A program made the translations under genes and the position numbers. DNA of 64,000 nt from contig NW_025064895.1 in the NCBI RefSeq assembly GCF_019112545.1, positions 1,064,265 to 1,128,264 on the forward strand, written 5' to 3'. The DNA is from Guyanagaster necrorhizus. Its lineage: Eukaryota > Basidiomycota > Agaricomycetes > Agaricales > Physalacriaceae. The notes below the pieces were generated by a model. It did not search any database, was not told the DNA's origin, and saw nothing but the letters and a program-made list of their open reading frames with translations. The number at the start of each line of letters is the position of its first letter. Position 1 is the stretch's first letter. Of the stretch, positions 12,226 to 25,159 are shown in pieces.

Positions 12226-12958
12226 TAGGGATTTCCTTCCGACATGGATGTGGATGATGATGCATTGATGTTTCATCTATCATTATGTGTTGCTTACAGC
12301 CTGTATCTCGAACCCGTTTGAAGTCTCCAAGTTCAATGCAGACGCATTAGTGAAATCAAGTGATGATGATCGAGATGCTGAAACTTACAGCGTTTTATGA
12401 GCCAGAGCCAGAGGAATGATGACTACAGAAGCGTGAGCAGTGCCATCCGGAGACGACGTAAATCTAGTCAGCAACAAATTTATATCCATCAACGGTGAGC
12501 ATGCTCGAGTTCTGAACTGAAAATGCATTCGACGGACAATTAACCAGAACGTCGTTCCGTACCAAAGGAGCAAGAAATCGGTAATATTCTCATAATGCAA
12601 AAGGATAGACTGCAAAGATCTTCAAAACTTCCATTCACTGCTACAGTAAACACAGACATTGTGGCCAACTCGTTTACACCTTGAACATCCAGGGATAAGG
12701 ATTCGTACTCACTGCATATACAACACACAAACATGCTAAAAGTCACCTCTTGAGAAGAAGACTTGGAGTCAGAAAACGCGTTCGGCGCATAAACTTCGAC
12801 CTTGAGCGAGCTGGGGGTAGCCAAGGAAGCACTGCTAGACGTGGATGGCACGACAATCGTCGAGTTGTCAGTTGAAATATCTTGTATCGTCTCTGAGAGC
12901 GCCGATGCCGTACCACTGACGGTGGCGATAATGGTAATCGTGTGAATCTGGATCACGG

Positions 12959-13459
12959 TTACGATAGATGCATCCGACTCGTCTTCGGCGCTGGCGTCCG
13001 GACACTTGGGGCGAATAACTTTTTTGCTTCTTTCGACACCTCGTCCTGCTCCTCGAAGTCCGTGGCATCCTCTTCATCACCACCATTGACCATCTCCCAG
13101 CTCGGAACAGAGGCATTGCTACTGGAGTCATACATGGTGGGATTGATGGCTCCAGTAGTAATGTTGCGCAAGAATGTCTGACGAACCGCTTTATGGTGCT
13201 TCTCCTTGTCCTTCTTCTCTTCCTTCTTCTTGGCTCCCTTCTTCTCGGTCTCCTCACCTTTGTGAGATTCGGGCACAGACTGGTGAGCCACGTAATGAAG
13301 AAGGTGAAAACTTGGGACCTGTTCGCGAAAGGCAAGCTTAGTACTCGTGACGTCAGAGCGAGGTATAGCGGCGGCATTGACAAAGAGCGAGTTCTGAGAA
13401 AGGGCAGCCAGACAGAGAAAGGAGGCGAGAACGATGAAACGTGCAGTCATGAGAACCAT
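12959..13459 (-). CDS. Secreted Lys/Glu-rich protein, likely continuing in another frame
   Basis: The frame starts with ATG 13459 and a clear signal peptide (Ile/Val/Leu-rich core, likely cleavage after VNA near residue 29). Then come a Lys/Glu block (EKKGAKKKEEKKDKEK), possible N-glycosylation sites and an acidic stretch. It stops at 12959, after 166 codons. From about 13,010 down to about 12,750 the neighbouring frame continues as a Ser/Thr-rich segment (SETIQDISTDNSTIVV) of similar character, so the real protein probably crosses frames. Either an intron of only 35 bases ending at CCAAG or an indel in the six-T run at 13020-13025 would join them. Function unknown; a cell-wall or extracellular protein is the best guess. 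Confidence 0.55.
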   Translation of the reverse strand: MVLMTARFIVLASFLCLAALSQNSLFVNAAAIPRSDVTSTKLAFREQVPSFHLLHYVAHQSVPESHKGEETEKKGAKKKEEKKDKEKHHKAVRQTFLRNITTGAINPTMYDSSSNASVPSWEMVNGGDEEDATDFEEQDEVSKEAKKLFAPSVRTPAPKTSRMHLS

Positions 13460-16400
13460 GTCGAATGGGATATATGTTGTAGTAAAAGAATCGGGGAATA
13501 TAATAATAACGATGTGCAGATAGGTTGAATGTGTTGAGATTCAGTTTTCACGGCTTTAATGTCATATTCTATTTATATATATTTACTGCTTACCTTATAC
13601 TTTGACATTTTCGTACCTATCGACTTGACTCGGAACCCCCACTGTCCCTACTCTGTACGATGAAATATACCTTCCCTTCGAGTCCAATACACCTCCTCCC
13701 GAATCACCAGCACCTAAATTCCAACAGGATGAACTAGAATGTAAATGCTCAAAGATCACCATGATCTGAACAAATGCAAGTAAGAAGGAAAGGAAGGTGA
13801 GATTTGTGTTTGCTTCCCACCGAGTTCGTATACTCCATCGATGTTTGTGTCGCTTTGGCTGCCTGTCCAAAGCATGGCGGATTTGATCATGTGACCGCGT
13901 TGCTACCCACCCTTGACTTTCAAATTCGTGGGACTGGTCTTACATCAGAGACAAGATCTGATGAGGGACATCTCAGTTTCATTTCTGCGCCCAAAGATAT
14001 CCTCTAACTCTCATGCCTTGCTTAAAAAGGAGTCTGCGGCCCCTCCTTTCTCATTCTCCGAGTCACAATGTAACGAAATTTGTATGGTCCTTAGGCTCGA
14101 GGCACCCTACCTACGACAACTGTTGCTAGGCGCAACCAAAAAGGATCACTAGGAACTTAATCATCATCAGCTAGTTTTTTCCAGGGACAGTCAAGCACGA
14201 CGAATGCTACCTATAGTGGACTGCGGATGGCGATGCAAGAATTTGACACCTGTCGATGATACTGCGTGGCATTTCATCTCAGGGACTTGTGGACTCTTGT
14301 GTATCGTGCCAAATCATTCATATCCGAACATTTCGCACAAGTACTAGTACGTATTTTTCGCCTCGCCAATTTGTTCCAAACGACTCTCATGGATTAATAT
14401 TTACCTTTTTGACGCTGAAATCAAGTATTCTTTCATATCCAGGTGGCGTCCAATGCGTCATGCTAGTCTATGCTTCCAAGTGAAATAGCAATAGGCACAG
14501 ATCATCTCCCGTTCTTTAACCATACTATCAAGGTATGACCACCATGGCTCGTGGACGAAGACTTCTGGCTAAATTGCATTCGTTCTACACAGTAAATCTT
14601 TATAGGTCCCGACCGACAATGTCAGAGTATCCTTTCAATGTTTGAACGCCATGAATCGACGGTGCTGTAACGACGAATGTGTTTCGATCTGGTCTGGTAA
14701 GATGTTGAATTAATAAGACAATTTGGGCTTCGATACTGAGTCTTATAACTCAAGATTCCTTTCTTATTTTTCAAGCTACTGGTCTCGTAATGATCTCTCT
14801 CATTAATGAGTGCTATACATGATAAAGATCACAGCTTCAAGTTCAAGTTGCTGAAGAGTGGCCTTTCAGTGGGCCAGCGTACAACCAATACCCAAAGGCC
14901 GACACTACTGCCATCGGCATCCGTCAACATTGGACATCTTTGATAGTGGTCACTGGTGGTTCACGAAGTGGTAGAGGTCTGACCCAGCTCACGTGTTCCC
15001 GGGCCAATGCCGGCGGCAAGACCGGTACCATGGCATTCAGTTCCGCTCTGTGTAATCAGCCTCGTATCATCGCCTTTTTTTTTTGGTTGTGGTTGGAGTG
15101 CCAGGAAGGTCGAGTCTAGGCACAGGTCAATGCAGCTTGGCATTAACTATACTTCCATGTTGGCGGCATTCTCGACCTTATCCAGCTGTCAGAACCGGAG
15201 GGATCTCTCCGCACCTAAAACTATAACAATATTCAACGTTCGTCGTCTTTTCACTGTTATCTCCGCGAGTACCTGTCTACTCAGGGTCGCTGTATCAAAC
15301 CTTTCGGATTTTTTCATCCGGACAAGTATCAGAAAGCCAAGGCAGAAACGCTGGGATGGGCGGATTCTCAGTTCCATTGAGAACAATACAATGTGGATTA
15401 TGGACCTATCAGGATTCTTCACAGGATACGCCAGTGTCTCAGAGTACCCTAAAATTTGCGCGTAGGTTTCCGCCAGTGATCTCCGTCTACCAGGTTCTTA
15501 TCATGGTGGTTCCATTGTCCCGTAGTACCAATCATTAGTTTCTTTGAACTGGTGCGGCAGTCCCCATAGTCTCCTGAACATATTTAAAGTTTCTTCTATA
15601 TATTAGGCAGGCCGTCGGAAGCGGAATTTCCACCAGCATCTCAGAGTCGTGCTTTGTGATACGATTTCCAGTGCGACTCCCCGTTTCTCATGACCCTACA
15701 AATCTCCTTGGCATCTTCTTTGTGACAGCTGCATACTACGCTCAACAATCGTGCTGCTCATGTGTTGCACTGACCTCAAGAAATCCCAAATATTGAGTCC
15801 GCCTGCTTTTAAACCTAGAGGCTACTGTCTTCAGTGTGTAACTGTCAGCAAATTGCGGCAAAGATGACGCACACAAGGCGCATCACGGTGAACAGTTTTC
15901 TCCGAGCAGTTTAAAACATTGACCCTTACTCCTCAAAGTCGTTAAACCCTCTCCCACATGAACACTATGTCCGATACCATACTGCACCATGCGTCTCCGT
16001 CTCCCAGCCGTCGGTACTCCTACTACGTAAATTCCTTGAGAATAACATCCCCGTTATCGCTCTCGCTCAATTGTACTACCCTCACCGAACATCGACAACT
16101 GGGGTTTGCATAAGAACGATAACGACATATTATGACTTAGTGCCTCGCTTAATCATTCCCGACGCTCGACTCGGAGGAAATAGTTCATCATCGGCAATTA
16201 CCATTTGATCTATATACCAGACGATGCGTCCGCACCCCCAAAAAATTAATCGTTACTAAGAGCCAGTTGTCTAGCCAAAGCTGCAACACGACGTTGGCTA
16301 GAAAGAGGAAACAGCAATTCTTTAAGTCTGGGCTACGGATTTACTTGAATAGCTTTCAATTCTGAATGGACTCCGAGTCATTACCTCGTTGGATGATCTG

Positions 16401-18920
16401 ACTCCTGTCCGCTTCACTTCTTTCCTAATCAAATTTCGCGCGGGCATGGATTCGCCCGTTTCAACTCTCAAGGCATTGCTGCGCCAACTCCTTATGAGGC
16501 AGATGGGGACCTCCATCCAGGCTCTCCATGTGTTGGAACGGTATAAGTATTATTGCGCTAGTTTAGCACACGATACGATCTATTATTCAATGAGAACATA
16601 CATTCGGTGGGAAACAGGGAAGCGTCTTGAGTACTGAGACTTGCCAAGTAGGTTCCATGTTTCGAACGTTTTTCGACATTGATATCCATCGGTGAGACAC
16701 TTGGAAGTCTTGTGCGTCGGGTGTTAGCGAGATCCCAAGGTTCCATTGTGGGAAATAAAGAATTTTAAAGATACCGACGCAATTACATGGGAATGCGCTC
16801 TAGCGTATCCATATGGTCAGGACTTCCAATAGAGTGGAAGGAGGATTGAGCGCTCTGTGTCTGAAGTTCGGGCCTTTTGCAGTCGATACGTTAGATATCT
16901 CGAGTTCAGTTCATGTACAGATAAGGGCTCAGGGCGGAGGTTCGAGGACCTTGAAGCCTACCTGAAGCGGGAGACATTCGATAGGTTTAACGGGTTCGGC
17001 TCATTTATTGGGCACATTTTTGAGCCGCTTACTTGTAAAGTAGGACTCTCAGGGAGGTGATTTGGTGGCATTCTGATACACACACCCTGATAGAACGATA
17101 GAACCTCTGCTAATATGAGGGTTTAGGGGTCGAAATAAATATTGAAATTTTTGAGAATTCAAACTCGAGTTTCCATCTTTGTCCTTTGTACGCAGAATCT
17201 TCTGTTCCCAAAAGTGGCAGTAGTCTAGAGAAACACTATCTGAAACGGTGTACTAAGGGCCTTATGTGTGTTGCGTGGTAGCAACATATATCCCGTCCTT
17301 TCCCTGCTTTTGTCAAAACCCTATCTCTCGCTTTGAAAATGCCCCGACAACTCCACCTCAAAACCTGCAACCCTCCCGTTGAATGTTATGGCCCCGGGCT
17401 CTCAATGCACCTCGACACGCTAGTGCAGCCGACACACAACCCGAAACATGGGCGGCAGCCGGTTGCCCCGAAGCATGTATACTTGGCACGTACTAAGTGC
17501 GTTCTCCAACTTCCAAGTTCGCCGTTTATTTCAAAATCGCATGCAGCGATCGACGCCGGGAAGATATCACTACATGGTATGATTTTCAAGCCAAGAGCAT
17601 TCCCGAGGACAAGGACCGACGGTAATAATGACGAATAATTCTCGATTATGGAGTTGTTCTGATATCTACAAATACGATTGAAAACATTCTTGCTTCGATT
17701 TTGTTTTGCTATGTAACGTACGTTCGGTGTAATTATCGAGAAGTCCATTTTTCCGTACGGCCCGACTTGAGAAATGAGTAAAGGGCCCTGTTACTGTAGT
17801 GTCGCTATCGGTATTCAGGCAACCCGAGAGCGAGTTAGAGAAAGATAAATGGGGCCCACGTTTGATGTGCCAACGCCCGACAGAAAATGCCCAATACAAA
17901 GATTCCCGAAAAGGACGCAGCACGAGCTCTAATTGGCGGACTCCAAAAAATGGACCTGAAAGTTGCCTGGGGTGTTACGAGAGATAAGACAAACATTAAA
18001 ACCAAAGAGACTGGCAGAACCTGAGAGAGTACGGCCTGTAGGGTACGAGGCAGGCAGTTGGTGTCCACTGGAATTCCAATGAATTCCGGAAGCTGGTGCC
18101 TCAGTGATGTCGGCAGCGATGTCAGTGAACCTGGAATGCCAAGCCTCTGCTCCGTCGCTCTTGGCAGTGAGTAATACCTTTATTTCGGCGTTGTCGGTAC
18201 GCAGCGGTGACCCTGGCAGGCGACTTGACAACATGCGAAATGGAACGCCGGTATTTACGTATCTTTGTTTCCATCTCTTTGAACTGGACCGCCCATCAAA
18301 GTTGTCTGTCGAACTTCTTTTTCCATGCCGTTCGTTGCTCTGTACCGCGAGCGAACCGGTCCATTCCTTCGTTGATCTGTTTAGGTGCGCGGTTCGTTGC
18401 AAAGGCGACCAGCATAGCAGTAGCGATTTCTTCGTACTGAAGCTCATTCGAGCCACAAAGCTTGGTACGAAGAAATCGCAACTGATATCGAGGTGGCACC
18501 TCACAATCAGTGGAAATGACATATGTTCCCAGAGGAAAGGACGATACTTGCCTTGCTTTTCGTCATAGAAACTCGTTGAGCCTGGTACGTGTTTCTGCCG
18601 GTCCCGCACTCTGGATCCTCGTAAACGAAAATTATTCCTTGCTTCGATCCAATTGCCAAATTGAGATGATGCGTTGGCCCGCTCCCATGGGTCTAAGAAT
18701 GATCGAAAAATTTTTCTCACGATTATGACATTAGGTTAAGACGGTTTTCCGTCGCTTATATGGTTGAATGTGAAACCCCCACCCCGTGTGCTTCCTGACA
18801 GTTATATTTCGTTGATTGGCTCTTTTTAAGCAGCCGGTCGACGTCCTGCACTCAAGCTTCCCCATCCCCTTCTCGTGCCACGACCCAGAGTCGGATTCAC
18901 CCTGGAAGCCCATTGATACC
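13460..18920. other. Long stretch with no convincing gene
   Basis: Over 5 kb contains only short frames on both strands. The longest open frame (17,929-18,720, minus) has no ATG and no recognisable motif. I find no transposase, reverse transcriptase, long terminal repeats or rRNA/tRNA. The only structure I noticed is the inverted repeat at 18,423-18,479. The last few hundred bases presumably hold the promoter of the large synthetase gene that starts at 18,921. Confidence 0.4.
18423..18479. repeat. Perfect 15-base inverted repeat with 27-base loop
   Basis: GCGATTTCTTCGTAC at 18,423-18,437 is matched exactly by its reverse complement at 18,465-18,479. The loop contains a second, offset AAGCT/AGCTT pair. 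As RNA this would fold into a stable hairpin; as DNA it could be a binding site for a dimeric protein or the footprint of a small element. No target-site duplication is obvious. Confidence 0.85.
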
Positions 18921-21900
18921 ATGTCCACCCCACTTTCCTTCTTAAGCGACCTCATTCCTTCGTCAGGAGTCTCTCTGGGAGACCTCATTGATGAACGTCT
19001 TGTTAGTTCAGGACGGGTCCATACCCTGCTAGATTGTCTCTGTTCTATCCCAGCGCCTGCCATTTATTCACAGGATCCCTCTCGCCCGTCGTTAAACCAT
19101 GACATCCTCCGCAATTTTGTCAAAACCTTTGCCCTTCCCCACTCCCCATCCCGGTCACCTCTGGGTCCTAACGATAGAGTCATGATTGCGCTTCCCACTG
19201 GACCAGAGAATGCTCTCGCGCTTCTCTCTCTTGCTACTTATCACACTGTCGCTCCTATCAATGCGAGCTGCACAGCGTCGGAACTTCGAGAAGATGCGCA
19301 TCGCTTGAACGCCAAGGCAATCGTTTCTACGAAGGAGGCTGGTCACCGTTTGGAGCTTCTGGCTCTTCAAGATGCCCTCGATTGCGAGATTGTTTACATA
19401 GAAGGATATCCAACGGGGCCCGCGGGATTATTCCACATGACATTGGTGGGTGGTAACATGGTCATTCCTCCGCCATCGACGCCACATGGGCTTCGTGACC
19501 AGTCGCTCGTTCTCCACACTTCGGGTACTAGTGGCAAGAAAAAGGTTGTGCCGTATACTCTACGCTCTTTGATTGTGGGTACTTGGGCCGTGGTTCATTC
19601 ATGGGATCTCCAACCACGCGACGTCAACTGTGAGTGACATATCTATGTACGTACCATTATTCTAACTTTCAAACTAGTAAACATGATGCCACTTTTCCAC
19701 GTCGGTGGGATCATACGCAATCTATGGGCCCCCGCATTTTCTGGTGGAAGCGCAATCATGTGTGCCGGTTTTGACGCGATCGCATTCTGGAATCTCGCTT
19801 CCCAGCTACATGCAACTTGGTATGTCATATTTTATTACTTCGCCTATTTAGTTGACGCTAGTGGCAAAGGTACTATGCCGCGCCTACAATCCATCATGCT
19901 GTCCTTACGTCACAACCTGATTACATTGACCCAGATCGCGACATTAGTATCCGTATGATCTGCAATGCTGCTGGTGGTTTACTCCCTTCTCTTGCTGTTG
20001 AACTCCAGAATCGATTCACAAAGGCCACTATTCTGCCTTCGTACGGGATGACGGAGTGAGTTGAACACAAGTCCCTATTTCCGCACTCGATCATGGCTTT
20101 TATTTAGATGCATGCCAATCGCCTCTCCGCCCACGACGTACCGACTTGAACGTCCCGGATGTTCTGGAATAGCGTGCGGTCCATACATCTCAATTCGTGA
20201 TCCCTATGATTCAGAGTGCGAATTTCCAACCGGGAAAACTGGAGCGGTGTCGGTCCGCGGGCTGCCCACATTTGAAGGTTACGAGATCTCTCCGGACATC
20301 AACATGCCTCTCGACACGTCCGCTTTCTCGAGTGAAGGCTGGTTTGACACAGGAGATGTAGGATATGTGGATTCTGATGGTTATTTGTTCATTACCGGTC
20401 GTTCCAAGGAGATTATCAACAAGGGAGGGGAAGTCATTTCTCCTTTCGAGATCGAGGAGGCCATTATGACGGCGGCGAGAGACCATGTCAAGGTCGGCCT
20501 CATCCATTCGTGGATCTATTCAGCTGCTGACCATTTATCAAAGGCTTCTCTGGCTTTCGCAATTGACCACAACGCTCTGCAGGAAGCCATTGGTGTTGTT
20601 ATAGTTCCTATCCCTAATCGGCCTCGAGTCGGGCTTTCTCAGCTCCACGATCTACTGAAGTGAGTGGAGCTGTAGTTAGCTGTTCAGTCAACTGAACGAT
20701 AACTTTGTTTTAGAGACCACTTGCATCCTTCGAAGTGGCCATTTGCGATCGTATATATGGCGGACTTACCAAAAAACAGGTGCGGCTTTAAGCTTCAATG
20801 CATATTATATGCCCACCAATGACCTTTCATTATTAGTGCTGGCAAACCTCTTCGAATCAAACTAGCGACTCGGTTCGGTCTTGGATGCATGACCGACAGT
20901 GTCCCTGTTGTCCAACGTCATTTCGAAGCAGAGGTCCCTCCTCCATTAGCAGCACTTTCGGAACCTATTGCATGCTCAAATGTGTCAGTTGATCTTGCCG
21001 AGCTCAAAATCACGCTGCTATCAACACATGGAGTGTCCGATGTTGCTGTACGTTTCCGCCACGACGGCAATCCCGAAGCCTTTGTCTCCTTGATATCCCA
21101 GGACGCCCCTGGTGAGGACGCTCTGATGGAGTACATCTCCGGAATTCTGCCAGGCTACATCCTACCTGACCCCCTTCGCGTACTGAGGACTCCACTATTG
21201 AAGAGCACTGATGGCCAAGTTGATTTCTCCACCATGGAGGAAGAGTTCGCTCGCCAGAACGCTTCAACGATGACGCCACGTGAACTTCTCGTCCGCGACA
21301 TCATCTCTGACCTTCTTTCCATCGAGTCGGACAGGATAAAAAGGGACTCCGACTTCTTCCTACTTGGCGGCAACTCTCTTCTTCTGGGAAAATTATCCTA
21401 CTTCGTTCGGAAGGCCACAGGTGCGGCTATACCTATCTCTGCAATCTTTGCCAACAGCACTGTTTCCGGGATCGCAAAGCTTATCCAGATTCAACAAGAG
21501 CACACCCCGTCCAATTCCACTTCCATGATGACTCTCCCTTACAAAAGGCTACCCGACACACCTTCAGATTCAACGCTAAGCTATGGCGAGCAGGACAGCA
21601 CGAAATCACCCAAAGGATTTCGTGGGCAGAGTCACCCTCTTTCTATTTTGCTTCAATCCTTCCCATTTATTTTTTTCTATCCCCTCAAAACCGCTTTGAC
21701 TTGTGAGTAACTTATAGTTTATGCCTTAGGCTACCACTCATGACACATTAGGGACACTTTTGTTGTATATTATGTCCCACCTCGCTAGGTATATTGACAA
21801 CAGCTACTGGGAACGGATGGGCGTCTTACTTTGCTGTATCGTTGCAGCGCGGTTGGCGACACGAGTCGTTGCACCAGTTGTTGCGATAGCATTCAAGTGG

Positions 21901-24350
21901 ATTGTCATTGGAAGATATAAACCTGGTACTTACAAGATGTGAGTTACTTTGTTTTCATCGCTTTATGTCATTTCTAACCATCGAGTAGGTGGTCACCATA
22001 CTACTTGCGTTGGTGGATTGTTAATCAGAGTTTGCGGACGGCTGGTCGTGGTATATTTGCGTTGCACCCGGCCCTAGAGAAGCTCTATTTCCGTCTCCTG
22101 GGTGCTCGCATAGGCAAGAACGTCCGCATAGCGCACAAGGCAAAGCTCGGCGAGTACGACCTTATCAGTCTAGAGGACGGCTGCCGTCTCGACACCGCTC
22201 TTATTCGCGGGTTCTGTGTCGAGAGGGATGGACAGTTCCGCCTTGACCATATTGTCATTGGGAAGAATGCCGTCGTCAACACCTATACCCAAGTGGCACC
22301 GGGGGCTCGCATTCCAGATGGCGCCGTCTATGGTCCTCATTCATCCAGCAACGAAGCTCCTTCTCCATCGGCGTACGCGGCGCTCAACAGGACTTCTTTC
22401 CGGGGACCGCACTGGTTCTTGAAAGTTTTCGTAGCCTATCCCATTTTCGGTTTGGTGCTTTTCATATCCTGTAAGCGCATCATTTGACTAGCATCACTGC
22501 ACTTCGACTAATCACCTTACAAGATCTACCCTGGTTCGCGTCCATCTATCTGATGTTGGAGGAGACTGTGTTTATCCGACCTCACGGTAACGCTCTCGTC
22601 GCCGTGATTTTCTGGTTTGCAACATCAAAACGAGTGCTCTATCACGCGATATCAAGAATAATCAGGGCCGTCTTCACTCCACTAATTCACCTCGTTGTCT
22701 CGATAATCGTGAAGCGCATCTTTGGTTTGAACAGGCCCTGCAGAGATGAAGATGTATCACAGCTGGTTTTACTTCGGCGATACATCAACTCTGTGCTCCT
22801 GTCTCAGGATCGTCTGAGGGACGCTTTCTCTATTCTGGGTACTCATTACGAGGCTGTTTCCGTGAGTCGTCGAATTTGTGGACTTGAGAGTTCATCTGAT
22901 TAATACTTCACTTTCGATATAGATCGCGTATCGTGCAATGGGCGCCAAAATTGGCCGTCGGATCTATTGGCCTGGATCTGGGATGTACTGTCTCGAACCA
23001 GAACTGTTAGAAATCGGTAACGATGTAGTCTTTGGGTCACGTTCTGAGGTCTTCACTACGGATACCATTTCATCTGAGAGGATAGTCATTGGCGACGGTG
23101 GTAAGTGAAATTAGATTGTTCTCTCATCCTAAAAGACTTAGTTGATTTTGCAAAGCTATGATTGCCGACCGAGTTATCCTTCTGCCCGGTGTACGGGTGG
23201 GTCGTCGCGCTGTGTTGGGATCCGGTACTATGACAACTCGGGATGCTTACTATGAAGAGCGCTCAACATGGATGGGTAGCGGTATGTTGTATTATATATC
23301 TGTCTGCGGACTGTGCACTGACCTCGAAGTTAAGATCGCGGTCAGGCTATCTGCTTCAGCAAAGGTTCAAAGGACCCCGATCCAACTAGCGATACGACGA
23401 CACCGTTTGGAAAGGCCTTCTATAGACGCCAAGCTGATTACTTTGTCCTTCCTTATTCCATCCTCCTGCTTATCAATGTCTTCGCTGCCTCATGCTCTGC
23501 CGCTTTCTGGTCGATCAGTGCCGTCGCCACAGCTCAGGTTCTTCGACAGTTACATATCCATTTCCCGGAGGTCCATTTCTTCAGCCCCGTGTGGTACCGT
23601 GTCGTCGTGCTCTATGGTCTCATCGCTATCGGTTTTGCCGTCGTGCTTAATCTTCAAGCTCTGGCCGTTATTCTGTGGGTAATCGTGACCAAATGGATAA
23701 TTATTGGTCGCCGGAACGTGGGAAAATACGAATGGGATAAGAGCAGTTACTGCCAGAGATGGCAACTCCATCTGGTCCTTTCCCGTCCGCTCTACAAGGG
23801 GTACGGAAATGGAGGAATCCTACTCCCCATGACGGGAACTGTTTTCATCGTGTGGTATCTGCGGGCGTTGGGTGCTAAGATCGGCAAGAATTGCGCTATA
23901 TACGTCGGTGGCAAAGCTGGTCTGATGACCGAACCCGATCTGGTCGAAGTAAAGCGTCCATCGTGTTCTATAGAACAACCTCCACTAATGACGATCTAAC
24001 TACAGCTTGGCGATGATGTGTCCCTAGACAACTGCTCGGTCGTGGCGCATATCAACTCGAGAGGAAATTTCGCGCTTAACGGCCTGAAAATCGGTACTGG
24101 GTGAGCTGTTCGGTTCACTGGTACTATAGAACATTCTCTCACGCGAGATCTCGTCAGTTGTGCTATGCGAAGTGGTTCCAGATTGCTTTCGGGTGCTTCC
24201 ATGGAGGATAGCAGCATGCTCTGTGAGCACACGCTTTTGACATCGGGCGAAGTCGCCGAGTCGGGTGCCGTATATGTCGGTTGGCCTGCGAGACGGGTCG
24301 ACCACTCCAAATCATGGCGGGGCTCGAAGGAACGAACCGAAGTGAGATGA
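18921..24350 (+). CDS. Poly-lysine-synthetase-like membrane NRPS (A-T-6TM-3 beta-helix)
   Basis: Fifteen exons encode 1,560 residues: 18921-19629, 19678-19819, 19870-20055, 20108-20492, 20544-20659, 20714-20779, 20837-21702, 21752-21938, 21989-22470, 22524-22861, 22923-23100, 23156-23281, 23335-23948, 24006-24100 and 24158-24350. Residues 1-600 are an AMP-forming adenylation domain (TSGTSGKKK near 200, PSYGMTE near 346, GWFDTGD near 424, catalytic Lys538 in SAGKPLR). A carrier domain follows, with the phosphopantetheine Ser715 in LGGNSLL. Then three pairs of membrane segments alternate with three left-handed beta-helix domains rich in GARIGKN/IGDGA-type hexapeptides (about 915-1000, 1160-1260, 1420-1540). 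This is the layout of bacterial epsilon-poly-L-lysine synthetase (Pls). There is no condensation, reductase or thioesterase domain. The substrate is unknown; the A-domain motifs look more like acyl-CoA ligases. Activation, tethering and membrane-linked polymerisation or transfer is inferred. Confidence 0.88.
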
Positions 24351-25159
24351 ACTACTTCTTGTGTTCATTGTGAGTGTATATCAGGCTCGTCGCGGCGGAA
24401 ACGAGTGTCTATGAATGTTTACGTTCATATTAACCATGCTGCTGTGCCATTTAGAATAAATGCTACACACTCATTTGTATCCCCTCTAACAAGCACTTAT
24501 CTTTAAATTTCACCTGCATTGACACTCTTTCCTTGGGCGTCTACTCGAGGTTTGTAGATTTGCGGATTAATACAAGAATAATATGTATTGCAACGCTTTC
24601 TTGGTTAGACACCAAGTTTGTCGTTTGGAATTGATTCTATAACATTTTCGTATACTGCAATTGTCAGACAACTTACCACCACATGCTTTCTCGATTCAGG
24701 TTTGTGGTTCACGGATGGACGCGCTGGCGATTTGACCTGTCGTTTCGAGGATTACTTGTCCAGTTATCTGCCTAAGAATTCCGGCCCATATGAAAATTGT
24801 GCGTGCTGACTTTCAGATAACACGTATGCTGTCCCTGATGGATATGGGGTTATCATAGCAACTCGGGGTCGTCCATCTTTTAGTCGATAAAAAACCGATA
24901 CCCTGTACGTGTGGTCTTGGCAAGGTCAGACTCGAATGTCGTTCCGCGCCACCCTAACCAACTATGCTCTAATATCCGTGAACTTCGCGCAGCAGCGGAT
25001 TAACTAGAGTCAGGATGCATGGTAAAATGAGCCTAAAAGCGCCCCCGAGGCGTGAGAAAGTGAACCAATGACGACGTGAAATTTAGATTACTAAGGTAGG
25101 TATGTTATTGAATCACAAAAGATTCGAGTTATAACCAAAAGCCGTTCAATGAATGAATA
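24351..25159. other. Convergent intergenic region
   Basis: About 800 bases separate the plus-strand synthetase from the minus-strand DGAT2 gene. The two 3' ends face each other, so this should hold both untranslated tails. I see no gene or clear repeat. Confidence 0.5.

Noticed and set aside
12385..12615. Minus-strand frame ending in a hydrophobic tail, possibly a GPI signal of the secreted Lys-rich protein
   Set aside because: I could not join it to the upstream exons with sound splice sites, so I left it out of the gene model.
13595..13870. Minus-strand frame with GDSGGG, the serine-protease active-site motif
   Set aside because: Only this hexapeptide fits. There is no His or Asp motif, the rest of the trypsin fold is missing, and too few residues follow. 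Treated as coincidence.
17929..18720. 263-codon open frame on the minus strand
   Set aside because: It has no ATG at its start (GTG), no recognisable motif, an overlapping long frame on the other strand, and contains the 15-base inverted repeat. Chance is the simplest reading.
18921..21702. Reading the synthetase as a plain acyl-CoA ligase gene ending at 21,710
   Set aside because: The carrier domain, the in-phase junction at 21,702/21,752 and the continuing membrane and beta-helix domains show that the gene goes on to 24,350.
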